From Myxococcales bacterium (lineage in GTDB: Bacteria; Myxococcota_A; Polyangia; Polyangiales; Polyangiaceae): DNA of 64,000 nucleotides. The stretch covers positions 6,996 through 70,995 of the forward strand of contig JADJKB010000016.1 in assembly GCA_016706225.1 (NCBI GenBank), read 5' to 3'. Both the position numbers and the translations under genes were made by a program. How positions within the stretch are numbered: position 1 is the first letter of the stretch; the number at the start of each line of letters is the position of its first letter. Positions 8,712 to 17,232 of the stretch are shown here, in pieces. Under the pieces are notes generated by a model that worked only from the letters and a program-made list of their open reading frames with translations, was not told the origin of the DNA and did no database searches.

Positions 8712-9245
8712 ATGCTGTTCCGAATCGTTTTGTTCTCGTTGTTGGTCTTGCCCTTCGCGGGGTGCCACATGTCGAGCTGGGATGCTGAGCATGGCTGTTC
8801 AGCGAACGGAATGTGCGGCGGCAACGGCACCAGCGTCGACGGCTGCGATTCGGATGGAGCCTGCGCGTCGAACGAACGTTGCAGCCGGGAAGGGCGTTGT
8901 GTTCAGAGCAATCCGACGAACGCGTGCACGAGCGACGCCCAGTGCGCGCAGGGCAGCTACTGCGATCCAAGCCAGAACCGCTGCGAAATCGGGACTCTCT
9001 GCGACGCCGAGAGTGATTGTGGCGAAGGCTTCAACTGCAATCTCGCGCACGCAACGTGCGAGCCCGCAGCTGCTCCGACCTGTGGCGAGCTTGGAACAGA
9101 GGCGGAGTGTGTCGGGCGTAGCGACTGCGTCACGGTGTATGCCGGAGTGAACTGCTCGTGTGGCGCGGACTGCACGTGCAAAGGTGGTGAGGCAGGGTGC
9201 GTCTGCCAGAGCTTCGAGTTCTTCCGCTGTGCACCGGCGTCCTGA
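8712..9245 (+). CDS. Cys-rich secreted lipoprotein
   Basis: 177 residues. The ATG at 8712 follows a GGACGGAG site. MLFRIVLFSLLVLPFAGCHM is a lipoprotein signal. The rest has more than 20 Cys residues in Dickkopf/EGF-like spacing (CDSDGACASNERCSREGRC, CTSDAQCAQGSYCDPSQNRC), a pattern common in myxobacterial surface lipoproteins with many disulfides. No enzymatic motif is seen. Confidence 0.8.
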   Translation: MLFRIVLFSLLVLPFAGCHMSSWDAEHGCSANGMCGGNGTSVDGCDSDGACASNERCSREGRCVQSNPTNACTSDAQCAQGSYCDPSQNRCEIGTLCDAESDCGEGFNCNLAHATCEPAAAPTCGELGTEAECVGRSDCVTVYAGVNCSCGADCTCKGGEAGCVCQSFEFFRCAPAS

Positions 9246-9357
9246 TTGCGCCTCCCAACGCCGAACTTGGGCGATACCCAACGCCGCGTTCAAACTGGCC
9301 CGCGACGCGGCCTTCTTCGCCACGCGCCGGGCGTACGACACGATTGGCCCGTCGCTG

Positions 9358-9373
9358 TGGAACGATGGTTGCT
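9358..9373 (+). promoter_or_regulatory. sigma-54 promoter of the YHS-like lipoprotein gene
   Basis: TGGAACGATGGTTGCT, GG-N10-GC with TTGCT. Predicted start about 9384, two bases before the ATG at 9386. No nearby operator is seen. Confidence 0.7.
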
Positions 9374-9385
9374 TTAGCCGCCAGC

Positions 9386-9793
9386 ATGATCAAGTCGTGG
9401 ATGGTTCTCCTTGCGGCGATGGTGGTGGCGGGTTGCGAAAGACCCGAGAGCGGGTCCGGGACGAGCAGCTCGGGCTCGACCACTCAGACGCTGCTCGAGC
9501 GTGTCGAATCCAAGAAGGTATGCATGGTCAACAATCGGTACATGGGTCAAGACCAGACCGCTGTCGTCGTGGACGACAAGACCTACTACGGTTGCTGCCC
9601 CGGATGTGAGAAGCGACTGAAAGAAGAACCGGCAGTCCGTAGCGCGACCGATCCCGTCAGCGGCCATCGCGTCGACAAAGCCAGCGCCGTCATCGGCAAG
9701 CGCAAGACCGGGGGCGACGAAAATGTACTCTACTTCGAGAGCGACGAGACCTTCACGACGTTTGGCAGCAAAGAGAACCGCGGCGGACGATGA
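9386..9793 (+). CDS. YHS/TRASH-like metal-binding lipoprotein
   Basis: 135 residues. MIKSWMVLLAAMVVAGCERP is a lipoprotein signal. The mature part reads VCMVNNRYMGQDQ, then YYGCCPGCEKRLKEEP, VLYFESDETF near the end. The Cys-Met pair followed by tandem Cys residues around an aromatic strand is how YHS/TRASH domains hold soft metal ions such as copper. The in-frame upstream extension is excluded because the sigma-54 promoter predicts transcription from about 9384. Confidence 0.75.
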   Translation: MIKSWMVLLAAMVVAGCERPESGSGTSSSGSTTQTLLERVESKKVCMVNNRYMGQDQTAVVVDDKTYYGCCPGCEKRLKEEPAVRSATDPVSGHRVDKASAVIGKRKTGGDENVLYFESDETFTTFGSKENRGGR

Positions 9794-9925
9794 AGTGATG
9801 CACCAGGCGGCGCCCACTGCCCACCGCAAGGAGTGAATTGCGCCCCGTCACGGCGCGGGATGTTTCGCCGGATTTTGAGCCGGATCATCGCGGGGGCTCG
9901 GTTGTGGCGCCGGGTCCTGGGGGGC

Positions 9926-10610
9926 TCAGCGGGCGGCTGCTGCACGCGCGCGGCGGCGGACCTCGCCGACGATCTGCGGATCGCTGCTGCGGATCCGGAT
10001 GGACCGGCCGTCACTGCTGAGTTCGACGCGGATCCCCGGGAGTCGGAACGGGCAGGCCGAGTCTTGGAAGTGCTCTGCCCGCGCGAGCGCCTGCTGGCAA
10101 CGCGCTGAAGCAAGGAGCTGGTCGAGCGGGCGCCCGTCGACGAAGCGCAGTTGCACGCCGACGGAGGTATCTTCGACGATGGCCGATTTGCGGTCCAGCG
10201 GGCAAGACGCTCTGCTTCCCGGAAGTATCCCGGCGCACTCGGCTTTCACTCCGTCCTCGAGCACTTGGGCGGCATGAGAGTGCTGTCGGGCTCGGTCGCG
10301 GTTCTCCAGTGCTTGGTCCCTGTGTCGGATTATACTCTCTGTTTGCGTTACCCACCGTGGGGCTCCCCAGCGCGGGATTGTCGGCGTTGATGGCAGGCAC
10401 GCTCGGAAAGCCATAACTCGTTGGGGCGCTGGCGTGCGCGTTCGGGTCGTAGTTGGCTTCGTGCTGCGCCGCCGTCCGGGCATCCGCCTGAGCTTTCGCC
10501 CTGTGCGCCTCGAGCGACATGTCGTCCGGTTGGGTCCCAGAGCTCGCGGCACCACACGCTGTGATGCCCAGTGATGTCATGCTGAATAGGACGGCGAATG
10601 ATTGGCGCAT
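9926..10610 (-). CDS. lipoprotein, paralogue of the gene at 44846 (one frameshift)
   Basis: The product starts MRQSFAVLFSMTSLGITACG (lipoprotein signal). It continues through a short helix with a HEANYDPNAH motif and then, after a single indel near 10325, into HSHAAQVLEDGVKAECAG, RPLDQLLASARCQQALAR and SDGRSIRIRSSDP. The same arrangement is found in the lipoprotein at 44846-45583: signal, AHEERYDPGA, KHAADHRAASDALRRAEAQS, a repeated Cys-containing helix, then a C-terminal domain. Its function is unknown. It starts 29 bases downstream of the cyclopropane synthase stop and is probably cotranscribed with it. Confidence 0.65.
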
Positions 10611-10638
10611 CTGGTTGGCTCCCGCGCTTGGTCCCAGA

Positions 10639-12009
10639 TTACGGAGCACGAAACGTGCCGCTAGTGCGACGCTTCAAGTCATGTTCGTCGGTCCCAGTCC
10701 CGCGCTGGCGCGCGAAATTCGGCCGCAACCGCCCCCGTGCGTCGGGTTTCTCGGCGAGAACTTGGTGGACGTTGATCACCCCGTCGTTGAAGGCTCGGGC
10801 ACAGCCCGCAAGGTAGACCTCCCAGATCCTGAGCAGCCGTTCGGAAACGAAATTTGCGGCGTTGCCCCGCCTCTTCCTGAACCGTTCGAACCACTCGCGT
10901 AGCGTAAGGGCGTAGTGCTGGCCGAGGGCTTGAACATCCAGAATTTCGAATCCGGCATCCTCCATTTCCGACTGCAGGCGAGCCGCGGAAACAAGTTCGC
11001 CCCCGGGGAATACGTGGCGGAAGATGAATGCGCCGCCGGCGTTTCTCTCGATGCCTGGTCGCCTGCTGGTCCCCTGGCTCAGAAAGAGCCCACCAGCGCG
11101 TAACGCTCCGTGGATGGCGCCCAGGTACGCAGGCAGCTGGGCCAGGCCGACATGTTCGTACATTTCAATCGAGCTGATCTTGTCGTACCTCGCTCGTGGC
11201 AGATCGGCGTAGTGGCAACGCTCGACGGTTACGCGCTCGCCAAGGTCGGCCGCGGTCACGCGAGAACGCACCTCGTCCGCCTGATTCGCCGACAAGGTGA
11301 TACCGTGCGCGCGGACTCCATGCCGCTGTGCGGCCCAAATCAAGAGCGCTCCCCAACCGCAACCGACGTCGAGCAGCCGTTCACCAGGGCGCAGAGCGAG
11401 CTTTTTGCAAATCAGATCGAGTTTGCGCTCCTGGGCCTGCTCGAGGCTCTGCTCCGCGTGGGAAAGGTAGGCGCATGAGTACACCCGCTTGTCGTCGAGG
11501 AACGCTCGGAACAGCTCTTGGGGGAGATCGTAGTGCGCCTGGACATTCTCCCAATCGCGCGCGACAGGGTGCTGCGAGGGCACCTCGACGAGCTTCGGCG
11601 CGAGCCTCTCGCCGTGAGCGTCGGAGTCGGAGTCGCGAAGGTATGTGGCAAGCCCCGCGGCTTCCCAGAGATCTCCCTCGATGTTCAAGCGCCCGTCCAC
11701 GTAAGCCTCGGCAAACTGCGCCGGATCCTTGGAACCAAAGCAGCCGCGAAACGTTTCGGGGTCCGTGAATGCGAGGGTGAAGTCGCGACGACCGCTCCAG
11801 GATACTTCCTGGCCGTTCCACAGTCGGACGGCGAAGTTGTGCGTCGGATGATCTCGGAAAACGGGCTCCAGCATGGCGCGGGCATCGCGGAGCTCGATGC
11901 CCGGGGGAGAGCGTGGTGTGGGCAGCATGTCTACCAGGGGTAGCAACGGCCGTGCCGCCGTGTTCGCGCATCCGTGCACGAGCAACGGTGTGGTATTCGG
12001 CCGGGCCAT
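10639..12009 (-). CDS. cfa: cyclopropane-fatty-acyl-phospholipid synthase
   Basis: 456 residues if translation begins at the ATG at 12009, or 429 from the ATG at 11928. The SAM-dependent methyltransferase core is clear: VQAHYDLPQELFRAFLDD, RVYSCAYL, LLDVGCGWGALLIWAAQRHG, KISSIEMYEHVG. It adds a methylene bridge to unsaturated acyl chains of membrane phospholipids, a common stress adaptation. An N-terminal domain (residues 40-125) like that of mycobacterial and proteobacterial Cfa enzymes is present. The gene is followed closely by the lipoprotein at 10610. No good sigma-54 site is seen at its own start. Confidence 0.93.
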   Translation of the reverse strand: MARPNTTPLLVHGCANTAARPLLPLVDMLPTPRSPPGIELRDARAMLEPVFRDHPTHNFAVRLWNGQEVSWSGRRDFTLAFTDPETFRGCFGSKDPAQFAEAYVDGRLNIEGDLWEAAGLATYLRDSDSDAHGERLAPKLVEVPSQHPVARDWENVQAHYDLPQELFRAFLDDKRVYSCAYLSHAEQSLEQAQERKLDLICKKLALRPGERLLDVGCGWGALLIWAAQRHGVRAHGITLSANQADEVRSRVTAADLGERVTVERCHYADLPRARYDKISSIEMYEHVGLAQLPAYLGAIHGALRAGGLFLSQGTSRRPGIERNAGGAFIFRHVFPGGELVSAARLQSEMEDAGFEILDVQALGQHYALTLREWFERFRKRRGNAANFVSERLLRIWEVYLAGCARAFNDGVINVHQVLAEKPDARGRLRPNFARQRGTGTDEHDLKRRTSGTFRAP

Positions 12010-12098
12010 CGCCGCGGGAGGAGCTTGCTCCGACTCCGTCAGGGCGACGACGAGCGAGCCAAGCTAACAGCGCGGTGAAGGGAATGTGGCCGCAAATG

Positions 12099-12114
12099 CG
12101 GCACGCGAATTGCA
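12099..12114 (+). promoter_or_regulatory. sigma-54 promoter of the small membrane protein gene
   Basis: CGGCACGCGAATTGCA is almost perfect consensus. Predicted start about 12125, two bases before the ATG at 12127. Confidence 0.8.
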
Positions 12115-12126
12115 CCGTGTTGCAGC

Positions 12127-12321
12127 ATGTTGTCGAACAGTCATCTATTGCGCTGGAGCGCGCGTTTCGTGCTCTTCAGTTTCGGTGTCGTGACGGCGGT
12201 ACTGGCCGTCGTTGCGCATTGGGGTCACTTGCAAAGCGCGCTGCCGTGGCTCTTGCTCGCAGCGCTGCTCGCCGCGCCGTGGTTAGCGCGCGGAGTTGAG
12301 CGCTGGCGTGCACAGACGTGA
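12127..12321 (+). CDS. small membrane protein
   Basis: 64 residues with two hydrophobic segments: FVLFSFGVVTAVLAVVA and ALPWLLLAALLAAPWLA, ending in a basic tail. No family is recognised. The ATG sits two bases after the start predicted from the sigma-54 promoter, so the mRNA would be nearly leaderless. The stop codon lies inside the operator at 12318-12334. Confidence 0.7.
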   Translation: MLSNSHLLRWSARFVLFSFGVVTAVLAVVAHWGHLQSALPWLLLAALLAAPWLARGVERWRAQT

Positions 12322-12354
12322 CCTGAGCGGTCACCGCGTGGTCGTAGCGGTCAC
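12318..12354. promoter_or_regulatory. tandem operator palindromes upstream of the beta-CASP nuclease gene
   Basis: GTGACCTGAGCGGTCAC (12318-12334) is a perfect GTGACC-N5-GGTCAC. GTGGTCGTAGCGGTCAC (12338-12354) follows 20 bp later. They lie about 100-130 bp upstream of the sigma-54 promoter at 12448. Confidence 0.85.
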
Positions 12355-12447
12355 GCGGTCGCTGGGAGATCTGTCGCGAAGCGGGCCGGAAGCCGCCCTG
12401 CGCCGCGGTCTCTCGAGCTCCGTGCCGAGACACGGCGATCTCCTTTG

Positions 12448-12463
12448 CGGCACGGCGATTGCT
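12448..12463 (+). promoter_or_regulatory. sigma-54 promoter of the beta-CASP nuclease gene
   Basis: CGGCACGGCGATTGCT, GG-N10-GC with TTGCT. Predicted start about 12474. The ATG is at 12525 with an AAGGAG site. Confidence 0.85.
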
Positions 12464-12524
12464 CCCAGAATGATCGAGGTCCTTTTCCACCAACGTGCAC
12501 TCCACCGCTCGCGTAAGGAGAAAC

Positions 12525-13888
12525 ATGACCACCACGATCACATTTCACGGGGCCGCGGAGACGGTCACCGGGTCCCGCTACCTGGTCGAGACCGCTGACG
12601 CGCGGGTGCTCGTCGATTGCGGCCTGTTTCAGGGCTACAAGAAGCTCCGCGAACGCAACTGGAGCGTTCCAGAGTTCGATCCAGCGTCACTCGACGCAGT
12701 CGTATTGACGCATGCACACATCGACCACACCGGGTACGTGCCGAGGCTCTGCAACTTGGGCTACGCGGGCAAGGTTCATTGCACTCGGGGCACGCGCGAT
12801 CTCCTGCAGTTGCTGCTGCCCGATTCGGGATACTTGCAAGAGGCAGATGCGAGACGTGCCAACAAGTATGGCTACACCCGGCATCTCCCGGCTGAGCCGC
12901 TCTACACGCGCGCGGATGCAGAGCGCAGTCTGAATCAGCTCGTTCCCCATGCCTATTACGAGTCGGCCGAGGTAGCGCGAGGTGTGTCGGCAAAGTTCAC
13001 TCGTGCCGGCCACATCCTCGGCTCGGCATGCCTCGAGCTACGGATCGACGACCGAACGATCGCCTTCACCGGCGACGTCGGACGCCCGGTCGATCCCATC
13101 ATGAAGCCTGCCGACCCCCTCGGCCCAATGGATTTCCTCGTCACCGAGTCCACCTACGGGGACCGGCGGCATCCTGCCGAAGACGTCTCGGGTGAGGTGG
13201 AGCGGATTGTGAACGAGACGGTGGCCAAGGGCGGCGTCATCTTGGTGCCTGCATTCGCCGTCGGTCGGGCGCAGCACCTGTTGCACATCGTGGCGGAGCT
13301 CAAAGCGGCGCGGCGCATCCCGGATCTCCCCGTGTTTCTCGACAGCCCGATGGCGATCAGCGCGACCGGGATCTTCTGCCACCACAAACAAGACCACCGA
13401 CTCTCAGGCGACCAGTGCCACCTGATGTGCGAGGCCGCTCAGTACTCTCGCACTCCCGACGACTCGAAGGCCATCGATCGGCGTTCGACCCGGCGATCGT
13501 GATCTCGGCGAGCGGCATGGCGACGGGCGGCCGCATCCTGCATCACTTGCGGCGCTTTCTGCCGGACCACAGGAACGCCGTTCTCATCGTGGGTTATCAG
13601 GCGGCGGGAACGCGAGGGCGCGCGCTGGTCGACGGGACCGACGAAGTCAAGATTCACGGACAGTACGTCCCCGTTCGAGCCGGCGTGGTTCAAGTCCACG
13701 GCCTCTCCGCGCATGCGGACTACCGTGAGATGCTCGACTGGTTCCGGGCGAGTGAGTTGTCACCACGGCGCGTCTTCGTGACCCACGGCGAGCCAGCAGC
13801 GGCCGAGGCTTTCCGGCGCCGCCTGAGGGACACCTTCCAGTGGGAAGCGTTGGTTCCGGAAATGGGAGAGCGGGTTGAATTGGCATAG
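12525..13888 (+). CDS. metallo-beta-lactamase/beta-CASP family ribonuclease (one frameshift)
   Basis: About 454 residues when a single indel near 13485 is corrected. The zinc motif LTHAHIDHTG, then AGHILGSACLEL and FTGDVGR, give the metallo-beta-lactamase fold. VILVPAFAVGRAQHLLHIV, ISASGMATGGRILHHL, HGLSAHADY and VFVTHGEP are the beta-CASP motifs of the CPSF/RNase J-like nuclease group, which process or degrade RNA. The start is fixed by an AAGGAG site 9 bases before the ATG. A decayed N-terminal copy of the same family lies at 29615-29870. The sigma-54 promoter and paired operators upstream make it one of the best-supported regulon members. Confidence 0.88.
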
Positions 13889-13927
13889 CCCAAGCGCGAA
13901 CCATTGGGGTTCCGGCTTGCGAGGAGT

Positions 13928-13944
13928 GTGACGATCGCGGTTAC
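13928..13944. promoter_or_regulatory. 17-bp operator palindrome upstream of the DUF2231 gene
   Basis: GTGACGATCGCGGTTAC, with outer T and A extending the symmetry. It lies 40-55 bp upstream of the sigma-54 promoter. Confidence 0.7.
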
Positions 13945-13983
13945 ACGGTTCGCCCTGCGATGCTCTATTTCATGGTCCGATCG

Positions 13984-13999
13984 CGGCATGGTGTTTGCA
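13984..13999 (+). promoter_or_regulatory. sigma-54 promoter of the DUF2231 gene
   Basis: CGGCATGGTGTTTGCA, GG-N10-GC with TTGCA. Predicted start about 14010, just before the ATG at 14017. This rules out the in-frame start at 13960. Confidence 0.8.
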
Positions 14000-14016
14000 A
14001 ACTCGCTCACTCCGCC

Positions 14017-14640
14017 ATGGCCTATCTCCACCACCTTGTAATCCACTTTGCGATCGCGCTCGCGATCGTTGGCGTGCCGTGCTGGCTGATCGCCTGGCGC
14101 AAGCAAGGCAGCTGGCTGCCCGCAGCGCGCGGTCTCGCGTACACCGCCGCAGCGGCGAGCGTGGTGGCAGCGGCGAGCGGGCTTCTGTCCGCGGCGCATG
14201 TGATTGAAATGGGTGGCGACCCGGAGCGGATCGCGACGCACAGAAATCTCGCGTTGGTCGCCGCGGGAATCATGGTCGTGGCGGCGAGCCTCGTTTGGCG
14301 ACAGGAGCGGCATTCTGGAAAGCGGTGGTTGGTGACTGGTGTTTTTTCGCTGGCCGCCGTCAGCCTGGCCGTCGCGTCGCATTTTGGGGCAGACATGCTG
14401 CACCCGGGTCTGGCGCCCTGGTCCAACGTACCCCACCATCACGGCCCTTCGTCCGACGGTCAGCACCCACATCCAGACGAGCACACCGCAGGGGGAGTTC
14501 CACTGGTGACTGCGCCGGCGATGCCCAGCGTTCCTGTCGCGCCGGTCGGAGCGATCGCGAGCGCAGCGGGCCAGCCGGCCGCGACGAACCCCGCGGCTCC
14601 AGCGGGCAGCCCGCACGATCACTCTCAGCACAAGCACTGA
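14017..14640 (+). CDS. DUF2231-like membrane protein with His-rich tail
   Basis: 207 residues. It begins MAYLHHLVIHFAIALAIVGV, the usual His-Pro-type first helix of DUF2231 proteins, and has four hydrophobic segments with THRNLALVAAGIMVVAAS in the third. The C-terminal 70 residues are Pro/Ala/His-rich and contain VPHHHGPSSDGQHPHPDEH and a terminal HDHSQHKH, a plausible metal-binding tail. Membership in DUF2231 is by pattern. The start is chosen from the sigma-54 promoter 18 bases upstream. Confidence 0.75.
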   Translation: MAYLHHLVIHFAIALAIVGVPCWLIAWRKQGSWLPAARGLAYTAAAASVVAAASGLLSAAHVIEMGGDPERIATHRNLALVAAGIMVVAASLVWRQERHSGKRWLVTGVFSLAAVSLAVASHFGADMLHPGLAPWSNVPHHHGPSSDGQHPHPDEHTAGGVPLVTAPAMPSVPVAPVGAIASAAGQPAATNPAAPAGSPHDHSQHKH

Positions 14641-14714
14641 CACTCGACCTCCCGATGGGCAACCGCCGGTGTCGTCCCCGCCTCGAAATCCGGACGCGGA
14701 GCCGCGGCGCTGCA

Positions 14715-15084
14715 CAGGTTCCCGGCGGCCGGACCGACGCAGAAATCCGCCGAGCTGCTGGTCTACACGGTCGTCATCGCCGCCATCTTTGCCGCCGTGT
14801 TCGATCTGTCTCGCATCGCCTCGATGTGCGCGATCTTCTACCTGATGATGGACATCACCATTCACTGGGGTGTCCTGAGGCACCTGCACGAGGACGTGGG
14901 CGCCAACCGTGCTGTCCTCGGCGCTGCGATTGGCCTCGATACGATCGCCTTGGGGGCATTCCTGCTCGTGAAGGGGGCGACCGATCCGCTGATCGTTGCG
15001 GTCAGCCTCGTCACGATCGTGGTCGTCACTGCGCTCGAGCGGTTCTACCCGCGCAGACTGCGCCCGACGGGTGAGCAAAAATGA
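14715..15084 (+). pseudogene. C-terminal remnant of an APC-family amino-acid permease
   Basis: The readable frame gives LLVYTVVIAAIFAAVFDLSR then IASMCAIFYLMMDITIHWGV, followed by two more membrane helices and a basic end (LERFYPRRLRP). I recognise this as the last part of APC-superfamily permeases, which normally exceed 400 residues. Only about 120 codons remain, directly after the DUF2231 stop, and the only start is a GTG at 14797. It probably no longer makes a transporter. The stop overlaps the region of the next gene's promoter. Confidence 0.6.
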
Positions 15085-15105
15085 GACGGCGGGCGCGGGC
15101 AGAAC

Positions 15106-15121
15106 TGGCACGAGCGTTGCG
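15106..15121 (+). promoter_or_regulatory. sigma-54 promoter of flavoprotein copy 1
   Basis: TGGCACGAGCGTTGCG is a perfect -24/-12 consensus. Predicted start about 15132, three bases before the TTG at 15135. The paralogue at 46755 has the same promoter-to-start distance. Confidence 0.85.
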
Positions 15122-15134
15122 TCCAAGTTCGCCG

Positions 15135-16304
15135 TTGTCCGACGCGATCCACATCTCTGGCGCCGGCCCCGCAGGCCTGGCTGCTGCGATCACCATCGCC
15201 CGCGCTGGCGGGCGGGCCGTGGTCCACGAGCGCCAGACCGGCGTCGGCATGCGATTTCATGGCGACTACCAGGGTATCGAGAACTGGACGCGCGACGGTG
15301 ACGTTCTCGAGGAGCTCGCCGGCATCGGGATCGAGCCGACGTTCGACGCCGCACCGTTTCGGGAGCTCGTCCTGTTCGGACCAAAGGGTCGACAGCGGTC
15401 GGTACGCTCCAGTACGCCGCTCTTCTATCTGGTGAAGCGAGGAAAGGAACCGGGGACGCTCGACGCATCCCTCGCCGAGCAGGCCGTCCGGCTCGGGGCC
15501 GAGCTCCGACTCTCCGATCGGGTTCGCACCCTCGAAGACGGCGGGATCGTCGCGGAGGGGCCGCGCTCGACGGACGCCATAGCGGTTGGCTACGTGTTCG
15601 AGACGTCGGCGGCGGACGGCGCCTACGGGGTCGTGTCGGACGAGCTCGCTCCAAAGGGGTACGCGTATCTCATCGTGCATGCTGGGCGCGGCACGCTCGC
15701 GACCGTGCTGTTCGAGGACTTCCATTCGGAGCGCACCTATCTCGAGCGCACCGTCGAGTTCTACAAATCCCATGTCGGGATCCCGATGACGGGTGCCCGG
15801 CGGTTTGGCGGTCGGGCCAACGCTCACCTCCCCGGCCGCGCGACGCGAGGCAAGCTCCTCTATGTCGGGGAAGCCGCTGGATTTCAGGATGCACTCTGGG
15901 GATTCGGCATGCGCTACGCGATGCTCTCGGGTCACCTCGCAGGGCGCGCGCTCGTCGATGCAAGCCCGGCTGCATACGATTCTGCCTGGGAAGCGCGGCT
16001 CGGCGGACTTCTGAAGACGTCGATCGTCAATCGCTACGTCGTCAGTCACATCGGAAACTTCGGCTACTCCGTGGCGCTGGCCCTGGCGGGCCGGTCTTCG
16101 GATCTGAGATCCTGGCTCCACCGGCTGTACGCCCCTTCGTGGTGGAAACGCAGGCTATTTCCCCTGGCGCAGCGCTGGGCGAGATTGAAACCTCCGCCGG
16201 CCGCGTGTGTTCTCGAAGGCTGCACGTGCACTTGGTGCCGTTGTCAGCACGATAGCGTGGGTGACAGCGTGAGCGGTGGGGCGTTCCACGCCGAAACACC
16301 GTGA
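15135..16304 (+). CDS. geranylgeranyl-reductase-like FAD oxidoreductase, copy 1
   Basis: 389 residues starting at TTG 15135 (SDAIHISGAGPAGLAAAITI), homologous to the ATG-started copy at 46755. The GxGPAG dinucleotide-binding motif is at the N-terminus, and LLYVGEAAGFQDALWGFGMR is the second FAD motif. Both fit the geranylgeranyl/digeranylgeranyl reductase branch, which reduces isoprenoid chains of lipids or quinones. The C-terminus carries a Cys cluster, CVLEGCTCTWCRCQHD, that could hold a metal or Fe-S centre. It is very similar to the copy at 45585-46755. The longer in-frame start at 15081 is rejected because it lies upstream of the predicted transcript. Confidence 0.85.
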   Translation: MSDAIHISGAGPAGLAAAITIARAGGRAVVHERQTGVGMRFHGDYQGIENWTRDGDVLEELAGIGIEPTFDAAPFRELVLFGPKGRQRSVRSSTPLFYLVKRGKEPGTLDASLAEQAVRLGAELRLSDRVRTLEDGGIVAEGPRSTDAIAVGYVFETSAADGAYGVVSDELAPKGYAYLIVHAGRGTLATVLFEDFHSERTYLERTVEFYKSHVGIPMTGARRFGGRANAHLPGRATRGKLLYVGEAAGFQDALWGFGMRYAMLSGHLAGRALVDASPAAYDSAWEARLGGLLKTSIVNRYVVSHIGNFGYSVALALAGRSSDLRSWLHRLYAPSWWKRRLFPLAQRWARLKPPPAACVLEGCTCTWCRCQHDSVGDSVSGGAFHAETP

Positions 16305-16511
16305 GCAGGAGCGACGACCCAAGCCGCCGGCGTTGGCGCGAATGCCGCAAGTGTGGCGCGCATCTCGTGGGAAGCAGCACCGCGGCCAGGCCTGGCCTGA
16401 ACTGCTGACGTTCCGCGCAGCGCCGGCACGCGCGTTCGTCCGCAACGCGGATTGCTGGCTCGACGAGTCAGCGCGACCCGAGAAGTGATTTGGAGCGGCC
16501 TCGTTACCTGG

Positions 16512-16671
16512 TCACATTACCCGCGGACTGGCGGCCTGATAAATTCCGACGATCGCCGCGATCACGACCGCCACGGCGAATGCGATCCACAGCCAAGTCG
16601 TCCAGTTCGGCCGCAGCGTCGGCGGACGCGGAATGGCGAGGGGTGCATATTTTTCGTATTACGGGTGCCAT
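16512..16671 (-). CDS. small single-span membrane protein (one extra base)
   Basis: ATG 16671 follows a CAGGAG site. If one base of the A5 run (TTTTT at 16650-16654 on the plus strand) is removed, the frame reads about 52 residues with the helix WLWIAFAVAVVIAAIVGIY and ends PRVM. Without that change the two halves lie in different frames. A sigma-54 promoter at 16698-16713 is placed correctly for this start. The product is a tiny inner-membrane protein of unknown function. Confidence 0.55.
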
Positions 16672-16697
16672 GATGAGTCTCCTGAGCAAAGGGCTCA

Positions 16698-16713
16698 TGC
16701 ATTGGGCGTGCCT
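16698..16713 (-). promoter_or_regulatory. sigma-54 promoter of the small membrane protein at 16671
   Basis: On the minus strand AGGCACGCCCAATGCA, GG-N10-GC. Predicted start about 16687, with the ribosome site and ATG following. Confidence 0.65.
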
Positions 16714-16766
16714 CGGCAGCGGCCCGTGAGCCGTGCAAAGGTCGGCATGGCGCGCAGCCGCGTAGG

Positions 16767-17228
16767 TCAGGATGACGAAAGGCGTGCAATGTCGACTTCA
16801 TCGGGTAACTCGTTCCGAGCGTGCTCATGGTCGTACGGGAAATGTTCGGCCAGTTGTTCTCCGGCTCTGGTGACGCCTGCTACGAGTCCTGAGGTGAAGT
16901 CGCCACGACGGAAATGGTCCGACAAGGAGGAAGCAATCTCTTCCCAGAACTCTTGACCCACTCGAGCATGGACCCCGCCGTCGCCGAGTACGACGAAGGC
17001 GCGGCGGGACGGCACCACGAAGAACAGCACACCGTTTCGATGCTGGGTCTTGTTCATGCCCAGACGAACGAACGCACGCTCGGCTGCTCGCTCCACGTTT
17101 CCCCAGAACCACGGCGCGAGCGAAACGCGGATTTCGCCGGAGGTCTGCCGCTCCGCAATCACGATGGCGCGCTCGATGCGCCCGGTGTCGAGGAGCTTGC
17201 GGATCTTCTTGCGTGTCAGCCAGAGCAT
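16767..17228 (-). CDS. TPM-domain protein (YgcG/Psb32 family), soluble form
   Basis: About 153 residues from the ATG at 17228 (MLWLTRKKIRKLLDTGRIER). The TPM phosphatase-like domain is seen in IVIAERQTSGEIRVSLAP, FFVVPSRRAFVVLGDGGVHA and WEEIASSLSDHFRRGDFTSG. It lacks a signal peptide. It begins four bases after the stop of the neighbouring TPM membrane protein, forming an operon LemA, TPM, TPM. These genes are often found together and linked to the cell envelope. Confidence 0.8.
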   Translation of the reverse strand: MLWLTRKKIRKLLDTGRIERAIVIAERQTSGEIRVSLAPWFWGNVERAAERAFVRLGMNKTQHRNGVLFFVVPSRRAFVVLGDGGVHARVGQEFWEEIASSLSDHFRRGDFTSGLVAGVTRAGEQLAEHFPYDHEHARNELPDEVDIARLSSS

Positions 17229-17232
17229 CGTC

